This document shows positions 8,453-18,900 of a DNA stretch of 64,000 nt, one piece after another. Source of the DNA: JAAYYM01 sp964483155. GTDB lineage: Bacteria > Bacillota > Clostridia > Lachnospirales > Lachnospiraceae. The translations under genes and the position numbers were made by a program. The stretch is from positions 37,100 through 101,099 of the forward strand of contig CAZAAC010000002.1 in NCBI GenBank assembly GCA_964483155.1. Reading direction: 5' to 3'. The notes under the pieces are model-generated. The model was not told the DNA's origin, did not search any database, and saw nothing but the letters and a program-made list of their open reading frames with translations. Each line of letters begins with the position of its first letter. Positions within the stretch are counted from its first letter, which is position 1.

Positions 8453-9805
8453 CTATACTCTCTTAAGCCTAGCCATGAAAAATCCGTCTGTACCATGAAT
8501 GCCTGGTAATAGTTGCAGATAACCAGACTCTGTTTCTTCATTAATAAGCTCCTTTGGCAAGTAAGGGTTCAAGGACTCCACTTGATATGGATAATGACTT
8601 AAGAACCAATTCAAATTCTCTTCATTCTCGGCTTCATTAATCGTACATGTGCTATAAATCAAAATTCCACCTGGTTTTACATAGGTGTGTATCGTATGTA
8701 GTATTTTACGTTGCAGTTTAACAAGCTCTGTCTGTCCAGCTTCCGTCATATGGTATTTAATATCCCCTTTGCGACTTAATACGCCTAGTCCTGAACACGG
8801 TAAATCTGCAATCAAAACATCAGCCTTATTCACAGACTCCTCATCAAATATCGTTGCATCCTTAGTGATTACCCTAACGTTTTGAAAACCAACCTGTTTT
8901 ACATTGCTGCGAATCAGCTCTGCTTTTGCTTCCGTTAAATCTCTCGCTTCTACAATTCCCGTCCCGCAAAGCTTATCGGCAAGATGTAATGATTTTCCTC
9001 CAGGAGCTGCACATACATCAATAATAGTCATTCCTTTTTTTACTGCTGCAATCTCTCCGACCAACATGGAACTAATATCCTGTACTTGAAATAATCCTTC
9101 TTGAAAGCACTTAAGTGAGCCCAGATAATCATAATCCATAATTAGAAAAGCATAATCAAGGTATTCTGCTTTCTCTACACTGACACCTTCTTTTTTTAGT
9201 CTTTCCTCTAATTGTTCCTTTGAAATTTTACTCTCATTACACCGGATTGTCGTTCCCACATGTGATAAAGAAGCCAAAAGCATTTGCTCTGTCTTTTCAT
9301 GTCCATATCGCTCACACCAGTTCTTCACGATCCACATCGGCATTGAATAAGAAACAGACAAGTAGTCCATTGGTTCCTTCTCAGCACTTGGATATTTTAT
9401 GTTTTCTATATTTCTGCTAATATTACGCAATACGCCATTCACAAATCCCTTGAGATTATAAAAGCCTTTCTTTTCTGCCAATTTAACAGCCTCATTGCAG
9501 ATGGCCGATGCTGGCACATGATCCATATATAAAAACTGATAGACACTCATACGTAAGAGATTAAGAATCACCGGCTTCATCTTCGCTGTCTTTACATTTG
9601 AAAACTGATTGATAATATAATCCAGCCGAATCTTATATTCTATAGTACCTTCACTCACCCGCTTAATAAATGCCCTGTCCTTTTGTTCTAGATATTGATA
9701 TTTTTCAAGAACATTACGAATAACAACATGACTATAAGAGCCTGCCACTTCTGTTTCTAGCAGAATCCCCAATATTAATTCTCTTGTATTTATCCCTTTA
9801 ATCAC
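8453..9805 (-). CDS. rsmB: 16S rRNA (C967-C5) methyltransferase
   Basis: SAM-dependent m5C methyltransferase for 16S rRNA. The N-terminal NusB-like helical domain (LLETEVAGSYSHVVIRNVL... PVILNLLRMSVYQFLYMDHVPASAICNEAV) is followed by the Rossmann domain with DVCAAPGGKSLHLAD, the catalytic ADLPCSGLGVLSRKGD and the second Cys in YSTCTINEAENE. A GTG at 9805 has GGAGG eight bases upstream and overlaps the previous stop; an in-frame TTG at 9823 lacks such a site. About 450 residues, family-typical. It is coupled to the zinc peptidase gene upstream and rlmN downstream. Confidence 0.94.
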   Translation of the reverse strand: MIKGINTRELILGILLETEVAGSYSHVVIRNVLEKYQYLEQKDRAFIKRVSEGTIEYKIRLDYIINQFSNVKTAKMKPVILNLLRMSVYQFLYMDHVPASAICNEAVKLAEKKGFYNLKGFVNGVLRNISRNIENIKYPSAEKEPMDYLSVSYSMPMWIVKNWCERYGHEKTEQMLLASLSHVGTTIRCNESKISKEQLEERLKKEGVSVEKAEYLDYAFLIMDYDYLGSLKCFQEGLFQVQDISSMLVGEIAAVKKGMTIIDVCAAPGGKSLHLADKLCGTGIVEARDLTEAKAELIRSNVKQVGFQNVRVITKDATIFDEESVNKADVLIADLPCSGLGVLSRKGDIKYHMTEAGQTELVKLQRKILHTIHTYVKPGGILIYSTCTINEAENEENLNWFLSHYPYQVESLNPYLPKELINEETESGYLQLLPGIHGTDGFFMARLKRV

Positions 9806-10505
9806 GCCTTCTGCCTCCGCCAAACAGCATTACCAGTCTGAGTAGCTGCAAAATGGAAGCTGCTGCCGCTGCTACATAGGTAAGTGCTGCTGCCCTAAGT
9901 ACTTTTTCTGAATACTTAAGCTCTGTTTCTGACAATATTCTGGTATCTCCTAAAATTACAAGTGCCCGCCTTGAGGCATTAAATTCCACTGGCAGCGTAA
10001 CCACCTGAAAAAGAACTGCAATGGAAAAAACCCATATGCCAATCGTGATTAAAAATTGTGATGACCCCAGTATGAGGCCAAGTATAATAATAGGAATTCC
10101 AATTTTAGATCCAATATTAGCCGCTGGCACAAGTGCGCTACGGAGTTTTAAGGGTTGATACTCTGTGTTATGCTGAATTGCATGGCCGCACTCATGGGCA
10201 GCAACACCTATTGCTGCAACCGAATCCGAATCATATACGGCTTCTGATAAACGTAATGCCTTTCCCTTTGCATCATAATGGTCCGTTAATTTTCCCGCTA
10301 TTCTCTGTACACTTACATCATAAATTCCAGCTTCACGAAGTATTTTTTGCGCTACCTCGGCGCCTGTCATACCAGATCCACTTCTGACTCTTGCATACTT
10401 GCTATAGGTAGATTTTACTCTTGCTGATGCAATAATTGTCAGGAGGGCACCGATAATGACCAGAATATAAGTTCCATCCATATAATAATACATTGCGTTA
10501 TACAT
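9798..10505 (-). CDS. YugP-type membrane zinc metallopeptidase
   Basis: Predicted membrane-embedded Zn peptidase. HECGHAIQH holds the HExxH zinc motif; upstream come the conserved GMTGAEVAQKILREAGIYDVSV and DHYDAKGKALRLSE. Hydrophobic segments are seen at about 11-25, 130-170 and near 205-225. The substrate is unknown. It is commonly found in this exact position, between fmt and rsmB, in Clostridia and Bacilli. The ATG at 10505 has AGGAG eight bases upstream. The C-terminus is basic and very short after the last helix (GGGRRRD). Confidence 0.88.
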   Translation of the reverse strand: MYNAMYYYMDGTYILVIIGALLTIIASARVKSTYSKYARVRSGSGMTGAEVAQKILREAGIYDVSVQRIAGKLTDHYDAKGKALRLSEAVYDSDSVAAIGVAAHECGHAIQHNTEYQPLKLRSALVPAANIGSKIGIPIIILGLILGSSQFLITIGIWVFSIAVLFQVVTLPVEFNASRRALVILGDTRILSETELKYSEKVLRAAALTYVAAAAASILQLLRLVMLFGGGRRRD

Positions 10506-10516
10506 ACAATCATCTC

Positions 10517-11449
10517 CTAATTACCTAGTTTTTCTCCTGCGTGCAGTTCATATCCTAGCAAAAAGCTGCCTGCATCCATTTTTTTCTTTCCTTCTATCTG
10601 AAGTTCTTTTATTTCCAGCAATTCCTTGCCTGTATTAACCACTATTGATGACTTTGTTACTCTTGCAATACTTCCAGCGTCTCCCTCAGATTTCTCATGA
10701 ACGACACCTGCTTTCCAAATCTTCATATTCTTGCCTTTGCAAGAGGTATATGCACTCGGCCAGGGCGTTAATCCCCTCACCATGCGCTCAATTTCGACAG
10801 CAGATTTTTTAAAATCAATCTGTCCTAGTTCCTTCGAAATCATTTTTACATAAGTTGCATCTTCATTATTTTGCTCAATTGCATTTATTTCTCCGTTCTC
10901 TATCCTATCCAGAACGTCAACACATAACTTTGCGCCTGCCTCTGCTAATTTATCATGTAGACTTCTGCCAGTTTCTTCTTTTTCTATTGGCACAACAGAC
11001 TTCATAATCATATTCCCTGTATCAAGTCCTTCATCCATCTGCATGATGGTAACTCCGCTCTCTGCTTCTCCATTGATAATTGCCCATTGAATGGGTGCCG
11101 CACCTCTGTATTTTGGGAGTAGTGAGGCATGTACGTTGATACAGCCATATTTAGGCATATCTAGTATTTCTTTCGATAGTAGCTGGCCAAAAGCTGCCAC
11201 CACAAAAATATCGGCCTCCAGCTTACGAAGTTCTTCCACTACTGTGTCGTCTTTTATTTTTAGTGGTTGCAACACGGGTAATCCCTGCGCAAGTGCATAT
11301 TCTTTAATTGCTGAAAACTGTATTTCCTTACCACGACCCTTTTGTTTATCTGGTTGTGTAATAACTGCAGTAATCTCATGCTTTGATGAAAGAATTGCTT
11401 TCAATATGGTGACTGCAAAATCAGGCGTTCCCATAAATACTATCTTCAA
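10517..11449 (-). CDS. fmt: Methionyl-tRNA formyltransferase
   Basis: Formylates initiator Met-tRNA with 10-formyl-THF. The N-terminal formyltransferase domain starts MKIVFMGTPDFAV; the catalytic region has CINVHASLLPKYRGAAPIQWAI with Asn, His and the SLLPKYRG loop, then ITIMQMDEGLDTG (here VTIMQMDEGLDTG). The C-terminal OB-like domain includes GLTPWPSAYT. Length 310 matches the family. The start is TTG at 11449, with GGAGG seven bases upstream, overlapping the def stop as TTGA, which couples formylation and deformylation genes. Confidence 0.95.
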   Translation of the reverse strand: MKIVFMGTPDFAVTILKAILSSKHEITAVITQPDKQKGRGKEIQFSAIKEYALAQGLPVLQPLKIKDDTVVEELRKLEADIFVVAAFGQLLSKEILDMPKYGCINVHASLLPKYRGAAPIQWAIINGEAESGVTIMQMDEGLDTGNMIMKSVVPIEKEETGRSLHDKLAEAGAKLCVDVLDRIENGEINAIEQNNEDATYVKMISKELGQIDFKKSAVEIERMVRGLTPWPSAYTSCKGKNMKIWKAGVVHEKSEGDAGSIARVTKSSIVVNTGKELLEIKELQIEGKKKMDAGSFLLGYELHAGEKLGN

Positions 11450-11937
11450 TCCTCTTCCTCCTCGTCGTCATCATCTGATTCCCCGACATCCATCAATTTT
11501 CCCTCTACTTTTTCAATATACAAATGTCCATCCAAATGGTCAATTTCATGGCATATCGCTCTTGCAAGCAATTCTGTCCCTTCTATCTCATATGGCTCCA
11601 TATTTTCATCAAGTGCTACTGCCTTCACATACATAGGTCTTGTTACAATACCTGTTTTACCAGGTACACTGAGACAGCCTTCATGACCTGTCTGCTCTCC
11701 TGATGTTTCTATTATCCTTGGATTAATTAGTACATGCGGGCCGTCTCCTGCATCGATTACAACTACTCTTTTTAGAACACCTACCTGTGGTGCAGCAAGA
11801 CCTGCGCCTTCTGCCTCATACATTGTTTCGAGCATATCTTCTATCAATACTTCCATCCGCAGTGTCATTTCAGATACTTCTTTGCTTTTTTTGTTTAATA
11901 CTTCATCTCCGACTTCTCGTATTTTTCTGATTGCCAT
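11446..11937 (-). CDS. def: Peptide deformylase
   Basis: Metalloenzyme removing the formyl group from nascent proteins. The three motifs are present: GAGLAAPQVG, EGCLSVPG (metal Cys) and ICHEIDHLDG (HExxH). Start ATG 11937 has GGAGG eight bases upstream; an upstream extension to 11997 would enter priA. The C-terminus carries a strongly acidic tail (GESDDDDEEEED) not needed for catalysis; its role is unknown. About 163 residues. Overlaps fmt by four bases. Confidence 0.96.
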   Translation of the reverse strand: MAIRKIREVGDEVLNKKSKEVSEMTLRMEVLIEDMLETMYEAEGAGLAAPQVGVLKRVVVIDAGDGPHVLINPRIIETSGEQTGHEGCLSVPGKTGIVTRPMYVKAVALDENMEPYEIEGTELLARAICHEIDHLDGHLYIEKVEGKLMDVGESDDDDEEEED

Positions 11938-11968
11938 TGTTATTTCCTCCACATTATATATCATCCGT

Positions 11969-14242
11969 TTAATATGCCATGATCGGATTAAAATCAAATT
12001 GTACTCTCATCTCTTTACTATCCTGTGCCTCAATATATTGTTCCAACAAGTCTTTTTGTTGTATCAATGCTTCATTATTAGAAGCCTTCAAATAAATGAT
12101 TTTTCGATAAATATCATTTATTTTTTTAATGGAAGCATCTGCAGGTCCAACCAGTGTGACGCCTTCATGAAAATTAATTATATCATAATTATTTTTGCTT
12201 TTCATCCTATTTATATTTTGGCGCAGGATATCCGCCACTTTTTCACTGAAAACATCAGCCTTTTTCTCATCTCCTGTCTCGATTAAAATAGCAACCATAT
12301 AACCCACAGGCGGATAATGTAATAATTTTCGGTATCCGATTTCTTCATAATAAAACGCTTCATAGTCTTGCTTTGCTGCTGCCTTAATACTATAGTGCTC
12401 CGGATTATAAGTTTGTATTACTACTTCGCCAGGAAGTTTGTCTCTTCCTGCTCTGCCTGCTGCCTGTGTCAGTAATTGAAATGTCCTTTCTGATGCTCGA
12501 TAGTCATTTATATGCAGGGACAAATCGGCAGCAAGAATGCCAACGAGTGTAACATTAGAAAAATCATGTCCTTTCACAATCATTTGCGTTCCGACCAATA
12601 TATCTGCTTCCTGATTCGCAAACGCAGCAAGAATCTTTTCATGTCCATCCTTTTTCTTAGTTGTATCAAAATCCATGCGCAGTACACGTGCCGCTGGAAA
12701 TGCCTTTCTGATCAGCATCTCGATTTGTTCTGTTCCTGCTTTCATGCCTCCGATATAATTTGAGCCACATATAGGACATTTTCTTACATTAGGTTCTTCG
12801 TATCCACAATAATGACATACCAGCTTCCCATTTCTATGTGCTGAAAGCGATACATCACAATGCGGGCACTTCATTACATGACCGCAAGCCCGGCAAGATA
12901 CAAATCCAGCATATCCACGTCGATTCAAAAACAACATAATCTGTTCTTTCTTTTCAAGCTTTTCTTCTATTAAAAAATGTAATTTTTCACTAAATATCGA
13001 GCGATTTCCTTTTTTCAATTCTTCCCGCAAATCAACGGTATAGATACTAGGCATTTTTGCATCAATTGCCCTTTCCGTCAATTGGTAAAGCCTATACTCA
13101 CCAGTAAGAGCCTTATAATAGGAATCTACTGATGGTGTTGCCGATCCGAGAATCACGGATGCACCATGCAACTTCGCAAGTTCGATGGCAGTCTCTCTCA
13201 CATGGTACTTCGGCATTGTATCGCTTTTATAAGAACTCTCATGCTCTTCATCGATAATAATCATTCCCAAATTAGCAAATGGCGTAAATAAGGCAGAGCG
13301 TGGTCCAATTATTACATCAATCTCTCCCTTTTTTGCCCTCTCAAACTGATCATATTTTTCACCTTCTGACAATCTTGAGTGTAAGGTTGATACTCTGTCT
13401 CCAAATCGTTTATAAAATCGCATTACCGTCTGATAAGTCAATGCAATTTCCGGAATCAAAACAATTGCCTGCTTACCATTTTCAACTACTTTCCCGATTA
13501 ACTCCATATATACTTCTGTCTTTCCGCTTCCTGTTACGCCATGAAGTAAGTAGGTATGTGGCAGTTTATCCTGCATATCGCTAATAATCTCATCAAATAC
13601 GATCTGCTGACTTTCATTTAAGTGTACCCATGCACCCGTTTGGTCTTGTTTTTTGACAGGATTTCGATACACCTGCTCTGCACTAACCTCCAGAATTTCT
13701 TGCTTCTGCAATGTCTGGATGGTTGCACTTGCTATATTTAACTTGGAAGTCACAATATCATAGAGAAGTGATTCTTCTTTTATTAATTCTTCTAGCAATC
13801 TAGCACGTGCTGTCTGCTTCTTTTTTTGGAAGAATGCAAGCTTTTCCTTGGCAAAGTTTTCATCGCAACACAAACGAATCGTTTTGATTTCTTTTGGCTT
13901 CATCTGCTTTTTTATCGGAAGAACTGTTTTAAGTGCAGCAATCATCGTTGAGCCATAATTCTGTTTCATCCACCATGCTAGCTGTATTAGCTTAGATTCT
14001 ACTAATGCATCATTTGTAATGATACCATGCAGATATTTCATTTTTTCTTCCGGAAATTCTGCCCGTTCACTGATCTCCATAACATATCCCTTAATCAGGC
14101 GATCACCTCTGCCAAATGGTATCTCAACGAAAGCACCTGGTTGCAAAGATTCTTTCAAATCCTCTGGAATCAGATACTGAAATATTCTATCCAATTTTTC
14201 ATGCGATATATCTACGATGATATTGGCATATTTACCTTTCAC
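11969..14242 (-). CDS. priA: Primosomal replication restart helicase PriA
   Basis: Superfamily 2 3'-5' DNA helicase that reloads the replisome at stalled forks. Walker A GVTGSGKTEVYM, DEEH box IIIDEEHESSYKSD, LGSATPSVDSY, and helicase motifs VGTQMIVKGHDF and QAAGRAGR are present. The Zn-binding insert has CRACGHVMKCPHC and CHYCGYEE..CPICG (eight Cys in two sites). Start GTG 14242 has GGGAG seven to eight bases upstream; the frame continues upstream to 14284 without a better site. About 757 residues, normal. First gene of the housekeeping operon, with a good promoter directly upstream. Confidence 0.95.
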   Translation of the reverse strand: MKGKYANIIVDISHEKLDRIFQYLIPEDLKESLQPGAFVEIPFGRGDRLIKGYVMEISERAEFPEEKMKYLHGIITNDALVESKLIQLAWWMKQNYGSTMIAALKTVLPIKKQMKPKEIKTIRLCCDENFAKEKLAFFQKKKQTARARLLEELIKEESLLYDIVTSKLNIASATIQTLQKQEILEVSAEQVYRNPVKKQDQTGAWVHLNESQQIVFDEIISDMQDKLPHTYLLHGVTGSGKTEVYMELIGKVVENGKQAIVLIPEIALTYQTVMRFYKRFGDRVSTLHSRLSEGEKYDQFERAKKGEIDVIIGPRSALFTPFANLGMIIIDEEHESSYKSDTMPKYHVRETAIELAKLHGASVILGSATPSVDSYYKALTGEYRLYQLTERAIDAKMPSIYTVDLREELKKGNRSIFSEKLHFLIEEKLEKKEQIMLFLNRRGYAGFVSCRACGHVMKCPHCDVSLSAHRNGKLVCHYCGYEEPNVRKCPICGSNYIGGMKAGTEQIEMLIRKAFPAARVLRMDFDTTKKKDGHEKILAAFANQEADILVGTQMIVKGHDFSNVTLVGILAADLSLHINDYRASERTFQLLTQAAGRAGRDKLPGEVVIQTYNPEHYSIKAAAKQDYEAFYYEEIGYRKLLHYPPVGYMVAILIETGDEKKADVFSEKVADILRQNINRMKSKNNYDIINFHEGVTLVGPADASIKKINDIYRKIIYLKASNNEALIQQKDLLEQYIEAQDSKEMRVQFDFNPIMAY

Positions 14243-14274
14243 GATGTTATCTCCCTTAAGATGATATATTAATG

Positions 14275-14303
14275 AGAATATCATAAATTACTATTTTTAT
14301 CAA
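14275..14303 (-). promoter_or_regulatory. Predicted sigma-A promoter of the priA operon
   Basis: On the minus strand TTGATA (14298-14303) and TATTCT (14275-14280) are separated by exactly 17 bases, about 30 bases before the priA GTG. Identified by consensus only. Confidence 0.6.
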
Positions 14304-14387
14304 ATTTGCTACCGAAGCCTCATACATTTTCAAACTGTATCAACTGCCTCGTATAATCTTGCTTTACAGGTTACACGGCATACAAAT

Positions 14388-14414
14388 AGGCATCCGAAAA
14401 GCTTGCGGATGCCT
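14388..14414 (-). terminator. Terminator after gltD
   Basis: AGGCATCCG (14388-14396) pairs with CGGATGCCT (14406-14414), loop of nine. In the minus direction a short T-rich tail follows. It lies 14 bases past the gltD stop and about 85 bases before the priA promoter. Confidence 0.7.
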
Positions 14415-14428
14415 AGATTTATTTTATT

Positions 14429-15937
14429 CTATTGTATATTCAGATTTGAGTATCCCATTAAACTCTCATCGACTGCACGCGCGGCTTCACGCCCTTCGCG
14501 GATTGCCCAAACAACTAATGACTGTCCACGATGCATATCTCCCGCAGTAAAGACATTCTTTACATTCGTGCTGTATTTTTCGTTTTCGGTCTGGACATTA
14601 GTCCTTTCATTGACTTCTACCCCGAATGCCTCCGTTACATAATTCTGACTTCCAAGAAAACCAGCGGCAATCAGCACGAGTTCAGCCTGTACTGTTTGTT
14701 CACTGCCAGAAATCTCTGACATCTGCATTCTACCAGTCTTTTCATCCTTTTCCCACTTCAATTTCACAATCACAACCGCCTCAAGTACACCTTTTTCATT
14801 TTTAACAAATTTCTTGACAGTAGCGTTATAAATTCTTGGATCGGTTCCAAACTGATCGATTGCTTCTTCCTGACCATAATCTGTCTTTAAGATCTTTGGC
14901 CATTCTGGCCACGGATTATCATCTGCCCGCTTTACAGGAGCTATTGGCATCATTTCAATCTGTGTTACAGATTTGGCGCCATGTCTAATAGATGTACCGA
15001 CACAATCGTTTCCTGTGTCGCCGCCTCCAATAATTACAACATTCTTATTTTTTGCAGAAATCCAGTTCTTATGCGCTTTTGTTGCATCCATATCTGCATC
15101 CAGAAGTGCTTTTGTCGAAGAAGTTAAAAAATCAACCGCAAAATGTATTCCTACAGCATCCCGCCCATCCGCTTTGATATCACGCGGATTGGATGCCCCA
15201 CAGGCAAGAATTACGCGATCAAAGTTTTTCAGAATCTCTTTGACTGGGTATTCTTTTGTTCCAATATCTGCATTTGTAACAAAACAAACCCCTTCCTCAC
15301 TCATGATTTTATTTTTTCTTTCAACAACTGATTTTTCCAGTTTCATATTTGGTATTCCATACATTAGTAATCCGCCAATCCTATCTGCACGTTCAAAAAC
15401 CGTTACAGAATGCCCACGTTTGTTTAACTGATCAGCTGCTGCAAGACCACTCGGACCTGAACCAATTACTGCAATTTTCTTGCCAGTTCTTACCTTCGGG
15501 GGCTTTGCTATCGCATATCCTGCTATATAGGCATTTTCAATGATTGCATTCTCATTTTCCTTGATTGCTACGGGGTCTCCGTTTAATCCGCATGTACATG
15601 CTGATTCACACGGTGCAGGGCATACTCTTCCTGTAAACTCTGGAAAATTATTTGTTTTTTTCAACCTATTGAAGGCCTGTCTCCAATTGTTCGTATAAAC
15701 CAGATCATTCCATTCTGGTACGAGATTATGAAGCGGACAGCCAGATACCATCCCCATCATCATCATTCCTGATTGGCAGAAAGGAACGCCACATTCCATA
15801 CACCTTGCTCCCTGCTCCTGCTGCTTCTCTTTTGAAAGCGGAATGTGAAATTCTCGGAAATTCTTAATTCTTTCTCCTGGCTTTATTGACTTTGATGTTT
15901 GTCTTTCATATTCCATAAATCCTGTAGGTTTTCCCAT
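14429..15937 (-). CDS. gltD: Glutamate synthase small (beta) subunit
   Basis: FAD/NADPH-binding subunit supplying electrons to GltB. The N-terminal Fe-S region has CMECGVPFCQSG and CPLHN, then GRVCPAPCESACTCGL. FAD site GSGPSGLAAADQLNKRGH; NADPH site VIIGGGDTGNDCVGTS; C-terminal FTAGDMHRGQSLVVWAI. 502 residues, family-typical. Start ATG 15937 has GGAGG nine bases upstream. Twelve bases separate it from gltB, so the two are co-transcribed, with a terminator after gltD. Confidence 0.96.
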   Translation of the reverse strand: MGKPTGFMEYERQTSKSIKPGERIKNFREFHIPLSKEKQQEQGARCMECGVPFCQSGMMMMGMVSGCPLHNLVPEWNDLVYTNNWRQAFNRLKKTNNFPEFTGRVCPAPCESACTCGLNGDPVAIKENENAIIENAYIAGYAIAKPPKVRTGKKIAVIGSGPSGLAAADQLNKRGHSVTVFERADRIGGLLMYGIPNMKLEKSVVERKNKIMSEEGVCFVTNADIGTKEYPVKEILKNFDRVILACGASNPRDIKADGRDAVGIHFAVDFLTSSTKALLDADMDATKAHKNWISAKNKNVVIIGGGDTGNDCVGTSIRHGAKSVTQIEMMPIAPVKRADDNPWPEWPKILKTDYGQEEAIDQFGTDPRIYNATVKKFVKNEKGVLEAVVIVKLKWEKDEKTGRMQMSEISGSEQTVQAELVLIAAGFLGSQNYVTEAFGVEVNERTNVQTENEKYSTNVKNVFTAGDMHRGQSLVVWAIREGREAARAVDESLMGYSNLNIQ

Positions 15938-15949
15938 TTTACCCGCCTC

Positions 15950-18900
15950 CTATCTTCTTGTATTTGCATAAAATGCTTCTATTTGTGCCTGTTCACTGGA
16001 AAGTCCCTTTTCCTCCATCTGAACAATTGTCATGAGCATTCTTTTATAATCATGTGGGATAATCTTCTTGAACTTTGGAAGATAATCACCAAAATGTTCG
16101 AGAATTTCTTTTCCCTTTGCCGAGTTTGTATTTGCAACATGTTCCTTAATCATTTCCTTGAGTTCCAGCACATCATATTTAGAAGATACCTCTGTAAAAG
16201 AAATCATTTCTTTATTCAGTTTTGTATATAAATTAGAATTTTCATCAAGTACATATGCAATACCTCCGCTCATACCAGCGGCAAAATTTTTCCCTGTTTT
16301 CCCTAGGACCACAACACGTCCACCTGTCATATATTCACAGCCATGGTCACCAACGCCCTCCACAACTGCAAGTGCGCCAGAATTTCTTACGCAGAAGCGT
16401 TCTCCTGCAACACCATTGATAAAGGCCTTACCACTTGTTGCCCCATATAAAGCAACATTACCAATGATAATATTTTCATCTGCTTTAAAATTAACACCCT
16501 TGGGCGGATATACCATCAGCTTTCCGCCTGATAATCCCTTCCCAAAATAATCATTACTGTCGCCAATCAGCTCCAATGTTAATCCTTTTGGAATAAACGC
16601 TCCAAAGCTCTGACCGCCAGCACCATGACATTTCACTGTATAGGTATCATCTTCAAGAGAATCTCCGAAACTTCTGGTAATTTCAGCTCCAAAAATCGTT
16701 CCAAATGACCGATTGACATTCGAGACATCCAACTCTATGCTCTTTTTCTTTCCCTCAGCAAGTGCACTTCCCATCTTCTTAAGTAGTACTGTTTCATCTA
16801 ATGTCTTTTCTAATGCAAAGTCAAAAACCTGCTTCGGATCAAAAATTGCATTTTCATGATCTTTCAAGTATGGGTTATAAAGAATGTTAGTGATATCCAT
16901 TGTAGCCGCTGTTCCCGTCAGTCCCTCTTTCACCTTCAGAAGATCTGATCTACCCACAAGTTCATCCACCGTGCGAATTCCAAGCAAACTCATGTATTCT
17001 CGAAGTTCCTGGGCAATAAAATTCATAAAGTTTATAACATATTCCGGTTTTCCTTTGAACCGCTTCCTTAAAAGCGGATTCTGGGTTGCAATACCAACAG
17101 GGCAGGTATCCAGATTACATACTCTCATCATGACACAACCCATTGTTACGAGTGGTGCTGTTGCAAAACCAAATTCTTCTGCCCCGAGCATCGCAGCAAT
17201 AGCAACATCACGGCCACTCATTAATTTACCGTCTGTTTCAATCCTTACCTTGTTTCGAAGTCCATTCATGATTAACGTCTGATGACTTTCCGCAAGTCCT
17301 AGTTCCCATGGCAGACCTGCATTATGGATTGATGTCTTCGGTGCAGCTCCTGTTCCTCCGTCATAACCAGAAATCAGAATTACCTGCGCCCCAGCTTTTG
17401 CAACACCCGCAGCAACAGTCCCCACTCCAGCCTCAGAAACAAGCTTAACTGAGATACTAGCTTCTTTATTCGCATTTTTTAAGTCGAAAATCAATTGCGC
17501 CAAGTCCTCAATCGAATAAATATCATGATGTGGAGGCGGAGAAATCAGACCCACACCTGGGGTTGAATGTCTTGTTTTTGCCACCCACGGATATACCTTT
17601 TTCCCTGGCAGATGACCGCCCTCTCCTGGTTTTGCACCCTGTGCCATCTTAATCTGAATTTCTTTTGCACTAACAAGGTACCTGCTTGTAACGCCAAACC
17701 TGCCTGAAGCAACCTGTTTAATAGCAGAACATTTATCCACACCATCAGGACCAACCATGAGTCTTTCCAGTCCTTCGCCACCTTCACCCGTATTTGATTT
17801 GCCACCAATCTTATTCATGGCAATTGCCAGTGTTTCATGCGCCTCCTGTGAAATCGATCCATAGGACATTGCACCCGTCTTAAATCTAGTTACAATAGAA
17901 GCAACACTTTCTACGTCCTCTATTGGAATCGGCTTTTTCACAAATTTAAAATCCATCAGCCCACGAAGATTTCGTACATCGTCCTCTACATCCACGAGTG
18001 AGGTATACTGCTTGAACATAGTATAATCGCCGCGTCTTGTCGCTTCCTGAAGAAGATGAATCGTCGCAGGATTATAAAGATGCTCCTCAGCACCCGAACG
18101 CATTTTATGCTTTCCTGGACTGTCAAGTGTCAAATCGTTTTCGAGTCCAAGCGGATCAAAAGCCCTTGAATGAAGCTTATCTACCTGTTTTTCGATATCC
18201 ATCAGCGTAAGTCCATCTACCCTGCATACTGTATTTGTAAAATATTTTTCAATAACATCCTGATTAATTCCTATTGCCTCAAATATTTTAGAGCCCTGGT
18301 AAGATTGGATTGTCGAAATTCCCATTTTAGATGCAATTTTTACGATTCCGTGTAGCACTGCGGCATTATAATCATCAATTGCCGCATATAAATCTTTATC
18401 TAGCATATCGCTTTCAATGAGTTCTTTCACTGTCTCAAGCGCAAGATAGGGATTAATTGCACAAGCTCCATATCCTAACAGTGTCGCAAAATGATGTACT
18501 TCACGAGGCTCACCTGATTCAAGAATCATAGCCACACTTGTTCTTTTCTTTGTCTCAACAAGATGCTGCTGCAAAGCAGACACTGCCAAAAGTGAGGGGA
18601 TTGCTACATGATTTTCATCGACTCCTCGATCTGACAAAATCAAGATATTGGCGCCTTCTTTATAGGCCCTGTCAACCTCAATGAACAGCCTGTCGATTGC
18701 TTTTTCCAAACTCGTATTTTTATAATATATAATAGGAAGTACTTCGACCTTGAAACCCTCTTCCTTCATAGATTTGATTTTTAGCAAATCTGTATTTGTC
18801 AGAATCGGATTGTTTACCCGTAACACCTTGCAGTTTTTTGCTTTCTCTTCTAATAGATTTCCATCCTCGCCAATATATACCGTCGTGGAAGTTACAATCT

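Noticed and set aside
11091..11636. Plus-strand 181-codon frame opposite fmt and def
   Set aside because: Spans two conserved genes in antisense; no family resemblance.
14973..15431. Plus-strand 152-codon frame opposite gltD
   Set aside because: Antisense shadow of a conserved enzyme with no supporting signals.
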